Source: Basidiobolus meristosporus CBS 931.73 | Taxonomy: Eukaryota; Basidiobolomycota; Basidiobolomycetes; Basidiobolales; Basidiobolaceae | Direction of reading: 5' to 3' | Length of the DNA stretch: 64,000 bases | NCBI GenBank assembly: GCA_002104905.1 | Contig: MCFE01000135.1 | Coordinates: 62,001-126,000 of the forward strand | Shown: positions 1 through 11,286 of the stretch, one piece after another | Position numbering within the stretch: the first letter of the stretch is position 1 | How the letters are laid out: each line of letters starts with the position of its first letter | Notes under the pieces: generated by a model | What the model saw: only the letters and a program-made list of their open reading frames with translations | Told to the model about the DNA's origin: nothing | Databases searched by the model: none | Translations under genes and position numbers: made by a program

Positions 1-159
1 ACTGGATCCAGATACCTACTATTCTCATGTATTTTATATATGATCTTTAGTTACCAGTGGCTGGTCAGCAAAATAGTAGCCTTATTCTTCACCAGTTAAC
101 CTAGAGTTCTCTCTTCTGGACAAAGACTGTCAGGAAATAGCTGCACCATAAATATCATT

Positions 160-900
160 GAAAACTTGGCCAAAATTTCTCATCACCACAATACAAAGTG
201 GCTTCTGATTGGTTTTCTGCCAATTTCTCTACTGTCTGATCCTAGTTACTATATCACCTTCTGCATTTGTCTGCATTGGCTGGCTGTTGCCTTTTTTTAT
301 AGTAATTATTTCCTGACCCCACTGTTTCTCTTACTTTCATGCATACAAACTGATTTATTTCTATTGAAACTTCAGTTGGACCTTAATTGCCAATTGTATT
401 TGCCTCTGCAGTTCCCTATACTATAGACTAATATTATGCTCAACCCCACACTCTATAAGCAATTCCATTAAAATCTACAACTCAATGAGTATTTTTGCTG
501 CAATGCTCTGTTTGTATGACTTTGGCAGGAACCCTATTGCTATAGTGTATAAGTGGCCTTTGATTGATTCTCTGTTAATTTGCTGACTTTATGATCCTGA
601 ACACTCTATCACCTCCTATGTTTGTGTGCATTGGTTGGCTATTACCTTTTTTTATAGTCTTTATTTCCTGACTCAACCATTTCTCTCACTTTTCATGCAT
701 ACAAATTGCTGTATTTCCATTGAAACTTCATTGTACCTCAATTGCTAATGATATTGACCTGTACAAGTCTCTATACCCTACACTAACATTAATCTTAACC
801 CCACACTCAACTATTAACTCCATTAAAATCCACCGCTCAATAACAATGTCTGCTGTAATGCTCTGGTTCCATAACTATCGCAGGTACCTTATGGCTTTAT
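160..900 (-). repeat. Tandemly duplicated 3' segment of the charged-ORF repeat family
   Basis: Two direct, diverged copies of one segment lie about 380 bp apart (about 166-540 and 560-900). Each runs from a region near TGGCTTYTGATTGGTT through a TTGCCTTTTTTTATAGT block to an AATTCCATTAAAATC-type block. The same segment recurs at about 3820-4200, and in reverse at about 16740-17060 and 22740-23060, always at the 3' side of the charged ORF described below. No coding potential of its own is visible; the short ORF at 166-426 is a hydrophobic reading of the repeat. Bases 1-160 show nothing recognisable. Confidence 0.6.
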
Positions 901-1716
901 ACCACTGTTCATTCACTGATTCCCATACAACCTGGTCTTTAGCTGGCACTGCAAGCTCTACTTCCTCATCTATTATTCTTTGCAATAACTCCCTGCAATA
1001 TTTAAGTGTGTTATCTTGAGCACTGCTCTTGAAAAAGAGCTGCAACCTCTTGGTATGCCTATTAATGTTCCAAAACTCCAATGAAGGCATTGTGATAACC
1101 ATTTGAGTTCTTGACATTGTTACCTTGTCTGTCAGTGGAGTTACTACTCTGTCAACAATGGAGGATGTGGAGGCTGTGGTAAATAAATAGCTTTTCTATG
1201 CAAGCTTTTCTACCTCACTAAAGTGTAGCTCAACTAGCTGTGCTTCTGGCCCTTGTGTCAACAACTGTTTTCTTGTTAGTGATTCTTCTTGACTGTGGTA
1301 GGATTCAGTTTGTTCTGGGATTACAGCACTAATTGGCAAGAACTACAGGTTTTTCTCATGCCTCCCAGTCTCTGGCTTAGGTAGACTTCTTCTCCTTTGC
1401 CTTTTCCTTTATTACTGCCAGGTTTTTCACTGCTACTCTGTCTGAGTGCCTCTTGTTTTGAACCATGCTTTCTCCTTGGTAAATCCTGTTCTGATGCATC
1501 TGCCTTGGCCTGCTTATCCCTCTCTGGCACTCTCCAGGTAACCTGATGCTTCTTTCCTGCTAGTTTTGAGCTCTCAGCTCTTGCTGTGACAGGCTCCTGA
1601 GGTAACTGCATATTTTTATCACCACCAGGTCCTTCACTGCTACTTTGACCGAGTGTTTCCTGAGTAGTACTATGCTTTTTCCTTTGTAAGTCTTGTGCTG
1701 GTGCATCTTTGCCTGG
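870..1716 (-). pseudogene. Unrecognised charged, internally repeated transposon-associated ORF, copy 1
   Basis: Minus-strand reading broken by stops and frame changes. The 5' part (about 1716-1321) has a tandem amino-acid repeat of roughly 60-75 residues, with pieces such as QEPVTARAESSK, RDKQAKADASEQ and QEALRQSSSE, ending in a Lys/Gly-rich stretch. The 3' part (1117-875) reads as a helical segment around LEFWNINRHTKRLQLFFKS. The same protein is recognisable at 3.8-7.5 kb (minus), 15.5-17.2 kb (plus) and 22.4-23.6 kb (plus). I do not recognise the family. The copy is cut off at 1716, where tnp2 sequence of the opposite orientation begins, so the junction is a truncation or nested insertion. 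It is probably a transposon accessory or DNA-binding protein, but that is inference from copy number only. Confidence 0.55.
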
Positions 1717-3715
1717 TCAAATCCAAATATTCAATGAGATAACATCTGGAGAAAAAATTCCAAGCAAATTTATGGAGTCAAGTGAGCACAGTAATCTGTC
1801 AACTGTTGAATGATGTGATGTTGTGACTAGAGAAGTGGTGTGCTTCCTATAATACCAGTAATGGGGGCTTTGAGGATTAATTTTTACTTCCTGCCAAATC
1901 AACCCAGGATGCAAGTTACCATATATGTGGTATAAATGGAAAACTGTCATGAGGTTGGAACATATAACCCTGTAACCATTATAATACCAGCCTGTGTTAA
2001 TAGTTGCACAGCATTCACATCAGAAAATGCCACCATTGCAAGTGGTCCAACTTGTCAGGAATCCAGCATTGTTGGGCAAAAACATTGTTTACACTCTGGA
2101 TATATTCCAGTAATACCCCGGATGAAGAGGTTCATGCAGCTTTAACATATATTGTAAAGCTATAGAGTAGTGCACTCAGTATTAATCAAAGGTAAACATA
2201 TCAGATATATCCAATGGCAAACATTGCTAACAGCTAAGAAGCAAGGGCTACTCTGAAGGTATGTATGACCTTGCCTTTGCCTTGTCATTTAATGGATTCT
2301 CATTGTACAAGTGCTCTACTAGCAGATCCTGATGGCAACCAATTTGCATCAATCTGAATCTGCCACCTATCTTACAGTATCAGAGCAAAAATTAGATGGT
2401 AGTCTTACTGGTATCTGGGCCTAAATCAACATTTAACCAGAGTAGCTACTTGTATCCATTGACCAATGAGTTTTGTATGTTTTCTGGTAGGATAACAGTA
2501 AATGGCTGTCATGTAAAAGTGCATATTACCATTGGCATTGGAGATACGCCAGCCATCAGCAAAATGATTGGCTTTTTCAGGTGCAATGAAAAGTATTGTG
2601 GTCAGTTTATGAGATCCAGGAGACTTACTTCATGACTCACGCACATTTATATTACCCAAAGACCAGCACTGAGATCAGCATCTTTCTGCACAAAGAACAT
2701 ACAGAAGTCAGCAGACAGTTGCTGCAAAGTTGTCAGGCTATAAGTCCTTGGCTGGAATATAGAATTTATTGAAAACAAGAGTCACTTGAGATAAAGAGTA
2801 TCTCTTTGAGCAAAAGCTTTCTGCTAAGAGCAATGCATTTGCTGATCAACAATATCCCTCAACAGATTACCAAGTAACACATGAATATTAAGCTAAATGA
2901 GCCCATTGGGATACTGGAGAAATTTGAAGGAATTGGTAAGATATTACACAGTATCTGCTACCCTAAGTACTTCGCACAGGCTCCAATAAACATTAATATG
3001 CATTTGCAACAATACAAGTATCACAACCTGGATGAACTGGATATGTAGTTATTTAAGTGGCTTCTGAAGGCATTTCCACCAAGAGTACATTGGAGTCCTT
3101 GGGAGTCATATGTGGACATTGTAGGAATATTTATCCAGAAGCAGATCACCAATGCCAACATGGCATATTTACAGCTTTTGTACAAAGAGTTTGTAACAAG
3201 ATTTGAGTATCTTTACCACAAACATAAAGCTGAATGCATGGATCTCTGCCACTACTGAATCCATTTGCTACTCAATCTGCTTAGTGTGTAGGGAATATTG
3301 AGCATTGCTTCACCTTTTGGGAGTTCCCTATAGTGCAGATTTGCAGGGATAGGAAAACAAGTTAAGTTGCAGGTACTACCAAATCCCAATCTCATCAACA
3401 ATATTACCATCAAGTCCATAATGGATGAGATGAGTTGGCATATGGAGGACAGCCAGGAATAGCTGGAAAATACTGAGAACAGATGTGTGCATGGAGACAC
3501 CTGTACCTATGACATTAAGATGTTAAGCAGCCCCAATGTGTGTGTAATTAGTTAAGTTATGCAAAGTTGGGTTGGGTGCATCAAGCAACTAATTTTTATT
3601 AGGAAAACTCTACCCAGGTACACCTGATTTCTCTGTCACAAGCCAATTTCTACACCATTAAAATATGGAATCCACACAACAAGAGCTAGAACGCACCTAT
3701 AAAAGGCCATCACAA
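1717..3715 (+). pseudogene. CACTA/EnSpm transposase (tnp2-like), degenerate copy A
   Basis: Decayed plus-strand copy of the transposase that is best preserved on the minus strand at 17.7-20.3 kb. Segments that read are 1936-2145 (ITIIPACVNS region, Cys motif, HSGYIPVIP) and 2396-2635 (SGPKS, then GIGDTPAISK). Stops and frameshifts separate them. Nucleotide similarity continues to the C-terminal region at about 3600-3715. The order of motifs (Cys pair, Y-x-P-V-I-P, L-S-G-P, GD-x-PA-x-x-K, late C-x-x-C) is that of the tnp2 domain of CACTA elements. The element is dead. Its 5' end is truncated at 1717, and its 3' side meets copy 2 of the charged-ORF repeat head-on. Confidence 0.7.
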
Positions 3716-4379
3716 ATATGGTGTCCCATCACTGAGAGGTATTGACCTTGTCAGGACAGCATGCAAATACTGCTAAAAATAATTGTGCCCCCAATTTCAT
3801 AACAAACTTAGTCAAATCTTTTCATCACAATAATACAAACAAGGCTTTTGATTGTTTCTCTTCCAATTTTCTCACTTTATGATCCCAGACACTCTATCAC
3901 CTCCTACATTTGTGTGCATTGATAGGCTATTGCCTTTTGTTCATGCTCCTTTTTTCCTGACTCAAGCATTTCTCTTACTTTTCAACGATACAGATTGATT
4001 TATTTTTGTTGAAACCTCAGTTGTACCTCAATTGCTAATTGTATTTGCCTATACAAGTACCCATACCCTACACTTACATTGGGCCCAACCTCATACTCAA
4101 CAAGTAACTCCATCAAAATCCACCGCCAAGTAAGTATATCTGATGTAATGCTCTGTTTCCATGACTTTGGCAGGAACCCTATGGCTTTATGCTACTGTTC
4201 ATTCACTGGTTACAATATGTCCTGGTCTTCAGCCAGCACTGCAAGGTCTAGCACCTCATCTGCCAGTCTTTGTATTGAATCCTTGCAATATTCAAATGTG
4301 TTTTCTTGAGCACTGCTATTGAAGCAGTGCTACAACCTCTTGATGTGCTATTAATACTCCAAAATTCCACTGAAGGTAT

Positions 4380-4749
4380 TGCTGCAATTTACAAAGTGAT
4401 TTGGATATAAGGAACTTATCAAGATAAAGTGACAATAGTTGGACTGTTGTCTATTCATAAAGAGGATCAGTATTTATACCTTTGTAGCAGTAATACATCT
4501 GTAACACTAAGTAAGGAGGATTTCTTAACATTCAGGAGCATTCTGTAACAGTTTCAGGGTTAGTACATTTTGCTTGGTAAAAAGTGCTAACTTGGTCTTC
4601 ACTATAGCAGAATCATCATAGGATCATAGATGTGAAGAAACAGGCAAAGTTGGGGCTACAAATAGGTCCTACAGTTACCAAGACTAGTCTAGAACTGTTA
4701 AGTAAATTTTTAGCTGTCAAATGATACCAAAGAGTTAACTGTTTCAACA
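4380..4749 (+). mobile_element. Solo LTR, 370 bp, family S (copy 1)
   Basis: Begins TGCTGCAATTTAC and ends GTTTCAACA, so it has TG...CA ends. It is flanked by a perfect 5-bp direct repeat GGTAT (4375-4379 and 4750-4754). A second copy of the same sequence, in reverse orientation, lies at 9687-10055 with its own 5-bp duplication. The insertion splits copy 2 of the charged-ORF repeat: the flanks align to the uninterrupted homologue near 1085-1105. No internal coding region remains, so this is an LTR-LTR recombination product. Confidence 0.88.
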
Positions 4750-5189
4750 GGTATTGTAATAATCTTTTGAGTTCTTGACCTTGTTACTTTGTCTTTTAGT
4801 AGGATCTCCACTCTGTCAGCAATGGTGGATGTGAAGGTTGTGGTAAATAAATTGTGTTTTCTGAAAACTCATCTATGCCACAGGAGTGTAGCTCAACTGG
4901 CTGTGCTTCCAACTCTTGTGAAAACAACTGTGATCTTGTTTGTAATTCTTCTTGGCTATGAAGGGACTCAGTCAGTTCCAGGCTTACAACACTGATTGGC
5001 AAGTGCTGCAGCTTTTTCTTGCACATCCTTGTCTCTTGCTTGTGTTGACTCTTTTTCCTTTACCTCTCCTTTTATCACTACCAGATCTTTTACTGCTACC
5101 TTGCATGAGTGCTTCTAGTATTAAACTACATTTTATCCTTACTAAATGCTGCTCTAATGCATATTTTTTGGCCTGCTTGTGCTTTGCGG

Positions 5190-6260
5190 TGTAGTGGGGT
5201 GACAGTGACACCCACTGACAGATGTGCTCATTCCCTTATTTTCCACTTCCCTATATCTCTACTACACTTATTTTAGTTTTATCCCATTTGTCTTACCCAA
5301 TCAGTACTATCCCATAAGCCGGTTGACTATCACACCTGCTTACCTTATTGCATAAGTTACCCCTCACTTGATGTAAGATTACTAGCTACAAGTGCTTCTA
5401 TATTAGGCAAGTACCTGCACCAGTACCCGTGACACATGATCAATTTGTGTCACCATCCCTACCATTTCCACACCATATATGGTATCCCCATGTTACACAA
5501 GTTTCAGAATACTGATTCCTGATTGGTTGGATGTGCTGTGCCTCTTAGAACCTTCCGGCACCTACTTAGAGCATTTGTAGGTCATTCTGATGTCATTAAG
5601 ATTTCTACTAATATGCAGAACCTTCTAGAACGCCATGATTAGTAATCACTTAGCAAGTGAGAAAAGTATATAAGGGAGGCTATCCCTCTACAATAAATCA
5701 TCATCCCTTTTATCAATATACCAACTTGTTGATTAGTGTGATCACTACTACCTGCTGCTACCTGAACTTCCAACCCTAGACCACAGGACACTCCCAGGAA
5801 ACCGCGCTGACAGCCAACTGACCTTGGAGGCACTACTTGTGAGGAATACTCAGAGTAGGTATCTTTTATTATATTTGATTCTTTCCCAAGTTTGTTCTTG
5901 TACAGGCAAAGATACTTTTCTGTCTTTGTAACTATTGACCACAGCTGCATTCTTATCAAGTCCCTGCTGGTGGAGTTTACAGTTGTTTTGACTTTGGAAG
6001 CTTTAGTACATTGTCATCTCAAAGGACGCTGAACCCAGCACATACTTTTGTTAAGACGCCAACTAAGTTGGGGATTGTAGCTCAATAGTTTTCCCTTGAC
6101 AATCTTGTGGCTTTATTCCCCTTCACATTAGATTAGAGACAGAACCCAAGTATTCCTAGCAAGCTTTTGCCAGAGGTTATTGCACCCAGTGAACACCCCA
6201 CACACAAAACACTTGAGAAGTGTTGGACGTATCTCTCCCTTGGACCTATACACCACCACA
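5190..6260 (+). mobile_element. 1.07-kb LTR-type insertion (solo LTR or LTR plus leader)
   Basis: Starts TGTAGTGGGG and ends CACCACCACA. A 4-bp direct repeat GCGG flanks it (5186-5189 and 6261-6264). Removing the insert and one GCGG leaves a host reading of exactly the same length as the uninterrupted homologue near 1505-1540. It has a TATA-like TATATAAG (5667-5674) followed 25 bp later by AATAAA (5692-5697), as in an LTR promoter/R region. The part from about 5880 to 6120 aligns with sequence just upstream of the gypsy gag (about 13850-13560 read on the minus strand), including a shared GGGGATTGTRGCTCAATA. It contains more CpG than its surroundings, which suggests a younger insertion. No ORF of note. 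Confidence 0.65.
5667..5697 (+). promoter_or_regulatory. LTR TATA box and early AATAAA
   Basis: TATATAAG is followed about 25 bp downstream by AATAAA inside the 5190-6260 insertion. This is the usual spacing of promoter and polyadenylation signal in a retrotransposon LTR. It gives the element a plus-strand orientation. Confidence 0.5.
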
Positions 6261-7713
6261 GCGGGCACTCTGCTGGTAACCTGATGCTTTTTTCCTGCTG
6301 GTTTGAAGCTCTCAGCCCATGGAGTGATGGGCTGCTGAGTTAGCTGCTTGTTTTTATCACTGCCAGGTCCTCCACCGCTGATTTGACTGAGTGTTTCTTG
6401 AGTAAAACTATGCTATTTCCCTAGTAAATGTTGTGCTGGCACATCTGTGTCCACCTGCTTTTCCTAATTGACACTTCTCCAGCTAGTTGATGTCTCTTTA
6501 ACACTTGTTTGGAGCCATTGGCCCTGCTTGTAATGGGCTATCAAAGAAGCAGCTAGCTTTTAGCCATTGCTCCCTTGTTCTTCTGCCTGTGATAGTCTCT
6601 GCTATCCTTAAGATACTTTTTTAGCATACCAATGCTGGCCCAAAATTCATTGCTTACTTGATTCCAGAACAATGCTCATGAGACAAGTTCAGTGCATTCA
6701 GCTTGGCCTTGAGTCCCTGATGGTCCTATGGTATGCTGGCCTTAAGGTGTTGGCATGCTAGACTCCTAACGGCCTCTTGAACATAAGCCCACTCCTCATC
6801 ATTGCACTCAAGGGCCTCATGATCATAAATGCATTTTGACTTTTAGGCTTTGGTTTGAACATTACATTTTCTCCCTCCCATGCTGTGATAGGTTTTTCTG
6901 TGGGCTTTATCTTTGAGCATTGTTGTTGTGCTTTAAAGACTCTCAGTGTTTTGCTGATGTGACATTGGGAAATGGCTCAATTCTTGGCTCTAACATTGAG
7001 CTACCTGAGTTCCTTCTTTGCAGCAATGATACTGCTTTTTCTACTCTGGATATTAAATGCACTACATTTTTATCTACTCATCCTGCTTCTAGACTTTTTC
7101 CTGATTTCTCAAGACCATTGCATCCATCCTATCAGCCACTGCACCTAAGTGCCCCATGATTGCCTTGGTATGAGCTGATAACATACTTGCAAATACAGGT
7201 GGTGGTGATGTTGTGATGGTCACTTGCTGGTCTTCAGCTGAAGGTGCTGTTTTTGCCTCATTCCAATTTGCCTCAGCATTATAGTGAGCTTACAGCTCTG
7301 CAGACATTCCCAATTGCTTACTTGACTGAGAGCTTGAGGAGTCTGCATTATAACCTTCAGTGGGCACATGGTCCACAGGATTTTTTTTGGCTTTAGTCCC
7401 ACCTGTTACACTGAATGTCAAAGCAAGCTGTTGTCCTACCTTTCTTCAGCTGCTGTCAGCAGTGGGGTTTGGTTAGGAGCCAGATAACTTTGCTTTATTT
7501 TATGGTGGCATATAAATGGAAGTGAGTAAAACCAAAGGGGAAATGGTGTTACATATATATGTGTATGTGGTGCCACAACTTTGCTTATAATACTTACCAA
7601 AGCAAGTCATAATTGAATCTTACATTCATGTAGGTGCAAAGTCTCAAATACAAGACTGTCCTACATTCACATGAGTATTGACAAAAGATTATAAAATAGC
7701 GTTATGTTGTTGA

Positions 7714-8127
7714 GTGTCAAACTGTTGGCCTATAGACAAGACTACTATGATTCAATGCCATAAGAGAAGAGAAAAAAGACTATATGGCTATTGTAGCAAA
7801 CCTCTCAGCCATGAAGCATGCAGAAAGCATAGGAAGTATTACAAGGATTACAACCAGTGTGTTGCCTCACAAGTCATATTTGACCATTTGCCAGTCACTC
7901 CTGTATCAACAATATCTTGCTAGCTACTTGATACTTCTATAATGGCACCTGGCAATACTTGTCACCTTGTGCAAACTGAGTTAAGTGAGTTTGTGATGCC
8001 TTTAGGCTCATCACAGCCTTCTGAATATGGCATGCTGAGCAATAGCTATGAAAAACTAGGCTTTTGTGTCCAAGAGAAAAGTGTAATAAAACTGTTGAAT
8101 GACTTAACTCAACCTTGGTATGAATAG
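7714..8127 (+). pseudogene. CACTA tnp2 N-terminal fragment
   Basis: Plus-strand reading with a CHxRREKRLYGYCSK zinc-finger-like start (about 7745-7810), followed after a stop by a segment (7942-8127) reading FVMPLGSSQPSEYGM. The second segment is the reverse complement of sequence at 20216-20290, directly upstream of the best tnp2 copy. So this is the N-terminal part of the same transposase family, cut off at about 8127 by the gypsy element's LTR region. One in-frame stop separates the two parts. A Cys/His cluster at the N-terminus is usual for fungal tnp2 proteins. Confidence 0.55.
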
Positions 8128-8129
8128 AC

Positions 8130-8660
8130 ACAAGGCAGGAGAGTAGAGCTATGCAATGCAAAACCAGGAAAGGACTTGGGTGTGGAACAACAAGGCAACA
8201 TGTGTTTCCAAGCCAAGGTGGATTTCTAAGGCAAGGTTGTTTATTCAAGACCTGTGTTTATCAGACTGAGGAATATATAAGGGGGGATAAGACTATATGT
8301 ACTTGTGGCAATATGGATGCCAAGAGATATTGGCTAATACTGATAGGGTTCTGTGGTGAGGCACAGTAAGTGTGCCAAGATAGAAAATACTAATGAGCAT
8401 ACTGGAACATCACATGGAGATATGTCAGGGATCAACTGATCATGTGACTAGTTCAAGTGACAGGTGGTTACCATATACAACATGGGACTACATAAATTTC
8501 AATGGGAAGCTTCCATTGAATTTTTAATTGTGTAACATTGACTTGGAGCTTTCAAGAAGTTGCTAGAATGTAGTAAAACTTTCTAGACGGAACTGGGATT
8601 ACTTCACTGACTTGCTTTGGCTAGATAATCAGAGACCAGGAATGTCATGTGATCATGACA
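8130..8660 (-). mobile_element. 3' LTR remnant of the gypsy element
   Basis: On the minus strand the pol stop is followed by a purine-rich run (GAAGAGGAGAGTAG, about 8674-8661) and then TGTCATGATCACATGAC starting at 8660. This fits a polypurine tract followed by an LTR beginning with TG. The LTR's far end is not defined; sequence changes to tnp2 near 8127. I could not find the matching start in the 5' LTR region, so the pair cannot be compared for age. Confidence 0.5.
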
Positions 8661-8687
8661 CTACTCTCCTCTTCTGAGGGGCTCTCC

Positions 8688-9104
8688 TTAGGCTTTTGGC
8701 TTTGACTTGTTTGGGAATGTCTGGTGGAATAGTGCAACTAGATCTTGACAGTTTGTCAGGTTTGCTGCTGGTTCCCAAGTTTGATCATTTGGGCCATAAC
8801 CCACCCACACTACAAGAGAGCAAAGTTGGGATTTGATGTACTTTAAATCTAACACTTGCTGAACCTCAAACTCTTGGTGCTTATCCACTTGGATGGCTGG
8901 GAGATTTGCTGGGTGCAGGTTGGGTAGAGTGCTTTGATGGAATGGTTCTAGGAGAGATACATGGAATGTGTCATGAATTTTCATACTTGGTGGCAACTGT
9001 AGTTGGTACACAATTGGACTAAGTTTCTTCTTGATCTTTAATGGACCTAGTTTCTTGTAGTCTAATTTGTCACAAAGGCAGCTGGTAGCAGTGTTTCTTC
9101 TCAA
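8688..9104 (-). pseudogene. Gypsy integrase C-terminus with chromodomain
   Basis: Reads 138 residues. The first half carries the linker typical of gypsy integrases (KLGPLKIKKKLSPIVYQL, then IHDTFHVSLLEPF). The second half is a chromodomain: EFEVQQVLDLKYIK, a W-x-GYGPNDQTWEP core, then a helix ending ALFHQTFP. Chromodomains target integration to chromatin marks such as H3K9me in fungal chromoviruses. One of the usual aromatic-cage positions cannot be judged without an alignment. The ORF begins after a stop, so it is part of a broken pol. Confidence 0.8.
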
Positions 9105-9283
9105 GAGTCATACTGAATCTCCTTCATTAAGCTTGGGGCTAGGCCGCCATTTGTTGTCTGCAAACTTCTTGTCCCCCTCATGGGCTAAGGATAGTTCTTT
9201 TTTGGGTGTTTCTTGAATTTCTAGAATAGTTGACACATGTTCAGCTGCTAGGGGGCTCATAGGGTTGGTTGGGATCTGAATAT

Positions 9284-9668
9284 CTAGTTGCAGATGGAAA
9301 CCATAATTTGCATAGAATGGAGTGAGACCAGTTGCACTAGGATATGAGTTGTTGTAGGCAAGTTCTGCAAGTGGTAGCAGTTGGGTCCAGTTGTCTTGCT
9401 GATAGTTAATATAACACTAGAGGCATTGTTCAAGGATCTGGTTAGTTCTCTCTGTCTGGCCATCTGACTGTGAATGAAAAGTAGTTGAGAGCTTGACTTG
9501 CACACCAAGATATTGCACAAAGTGTTTCCAGAATTTTGATATGAACTGGGGTCCTCTATCTGATACATTGTCACTGGGGATACCATGGAGCCAGAAAATG
9601 CTCTTGATAACTAAGTGAGCAGTCTCCTTAGCATCTATGTTCTTTGAGCAGGGAATGAAGTGTGTCAT
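9284..9668 (-). pseudogene. Gypsy integrase catalytic core, 3' part
   Basis: Reads MTHFIPC, then LHGIPSDNVSDRGPQFIS (second Asp of the DDE triad in SDRGPQF), FWKHFVQYLGVQVKLSTTFH and QSDGQTERTNQILEQCL (Glu of the triad in QTER). It shifts frame near 9420. The preceding half of the core is separated from it by the solo LTR at 9687-10055; across the insertion the reading continues from VV-A-D to W-L-T-K-M, as in intact gypsy integrases. Confidence 0.8.
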
Positions 9669-9686
9669 CTTGGTGAGCCAATCTGC

Positions 9687-10055
9687 TGTTGAAATATTGG
9701 ACTATTTGGTATCATTCAGCAGCTAAAAATTTACTTAACAATTATAGGCTAGTCTTAGTCACTGTAGGACTCATTTACTGCCTTAACTTTGCCACTTTCT
9801 CCAGATATATGATCTTATGATTATTCCCCTATAGTCAGGATCAAATTAGCACTATTACCAAACATTATGTACTAACCCTGAAACTGTTACAGAATGCTCC
9901 TGAATATTGAGAAACCCTCCCTACTTAGTGTTGCAGCTGTATTACTTCTACAAAGGTATAAATACTGAGCTTCTTTGTGAATAAACAACAGTTCAACTAT
10001 TATCACTATTTCTTGATAAGTTCCTTATATCCAAATCACTTCTTAAATTGCTACA
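9687..10055 (-). mobile_element. Solo LTR, 369 bp, family S (copy 2), inside gypsy integrase
   Basis: On the minus strand it begins TGTAGCAATTTAAG and ends TATTTCAACA. It is flanked by a perfect 5-bp duplication (TCTGC on the plus strand, 9682-9686 and 10056-10060). The sequence matches 4380-4749 over its length. Excising it with one duplication restores an integrase reading (ILVVADWLTKM). So family S moved after this gypsy copy had inserted. Confidence 0.9.
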
Positions 10056-10081
10056 TCTGCCACTACTAAGATCAAATTTAA

Positions 10082-10564
10082 TTAGTTGGATTCTGGAAGG
10101 TTGGTGATGAAGTCCATTGAAATTGACTTCCTTTGCTGGTCAAGGATTGGCAAGGGTTGGAGAAGTCCATATGGCTGGTGTCTAGCAGATTCTATATGGT
10201 TACATGTATCACAGGATAGGAGGTACTCCTTGATAAGAAGTATCTTCTTGGGCCACCAGAAGTCTCTCTTGATTGCATTCATGGTTCTGGCAGTACCAAA
10301 ATGTCCTGCAGCCATTGAATCATGGCAAGAATGGATGATATCCAACTGGGTATCAAGGTCTGGAACAAACAGTTTGTGCCTGTGGTCAATGATGTCATTG
10401 ACTAGATTTAGGTACTGGAGGCTTGGGAACTTAGGTGGTGGGTCAGTGGAGATTTGAGATATTTCTGGATTGTTGTGGCTATGGAACTGGTGGCTTGGCT
10501 GGTTTGACTTTCTCAAGGAGTGAGGAAGCAATAATACTGGAGGACTGGGTTGCAAGGAGCTCAA
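10082..10564 (-). pseudogene. Gypsy integrase zinc-binding domain and start of core
   Basis: 160-residue reading. It has the H2C2 zinc-binding domain (HDSMAAGHFGTARTM ... CDTCNHIE), then the core start with SMDFITNLPES, whose Asp is the first residue of the DDE triad. The upstream (RNase H) side is degenerate. Confidence 0.82.
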
Positions 10565-11286
10565 AGTGTCTTTTGTTGAGTACCAGGTTTTTCATTTGCT
10601 GTCAGGCATCATCCCCTTCTTCAAGGGAATACTCCACCTTTCTGGACAGGGCATCAGGTTATCCCTGTTTTAGACCTGGTCTTTAGGTGATGACAATGTC
10701 AAAGCTGGACAGGAAGAGGGACCATCTGGCTTGTCTCTGGCTTAGTACTTTTGAGGTGGTAAAGTATTCAAGGTTCTTGTGGTCACATAAGATCTTTATC
10801 TTTTGTGCTGCACCGTCAAGGTAGTGTCTCCATTGTTCAATTGCAACAATGATTGCTAGTTGTTACTTATCATAGATATCATAGTTTACTTCAGCTGGAG
10901 TAAATTTCTGGGAGTAGAATGCAGTAGGGTGTAGTGCATTCTTGTCATTGTGCTGAGAAAGGATTGCACCAAATGTAAAGTCAGAGACAGAAGTTTCTAT
11001 GATGAAAGGTTTCTCAAGGTCAGGGTGAGCAAGCAGAGAGCATACAGAAAGGATTTCTTGCTAGAATCAAGGAACTCAGACTGCTCCTCATTGCAGGCAA
11101 AGGGCAGATTCTTCTGGGTGAGCTTTGTCAAGGGAGTTACTATCTTGGAGTAGTTAGCAATAAACTTGCAATAGAAGTTGGCAAATTCAAGGAAGGACAG
11201 CGCTTCTTTACAGAACAGGGAGCTTTCTACAACTGGATGGCTTCTACTTTCTTAGGGTTCATTCTTGTTCCATTTGAGCTGATAAA

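Larger units (their letters stand above)
3790..7480 (-). pseudogene. Charged-ORF repeat family, copy 2, split by two LTR insertions
   Basis: Longest copy of the unrecognised family, read on the minus strand from about 7480 down to 3790. The 5' part includes a stretch near 6840-6760 reading MIHEALECNDEEWA, the same as the start of the readable part at 15509. It then passes through a MLRKYL-like segment, the tandem charged repeats, and the 3' segment shared with 1-0.9 kb. It is interrupted by an insertion at 5190-6260 and a solo LTR at 4380-4749. Removing each insertion plus one target duplication restores alignment to the other copies. Stops throughout show it is non-functional. Confidence 0.6.

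Noticed and set aside
160-900. Hydrophobic plus-strand ORFs (166-426, 720-1019) considered as membrane peptides
   Set aside because: They lie in a multi-copy repeat segment and are antisense to the charged ORF; the hydrophobic reading comes from T-rich sequence.
1717-1950. 77-codon minus-strand ORF between repeat copy 1 and tnp2 copy A
   Set aside because: The plus strand here aligns with the upstream part of tnp2 copy B, so the minus-strand ORF is incidental.
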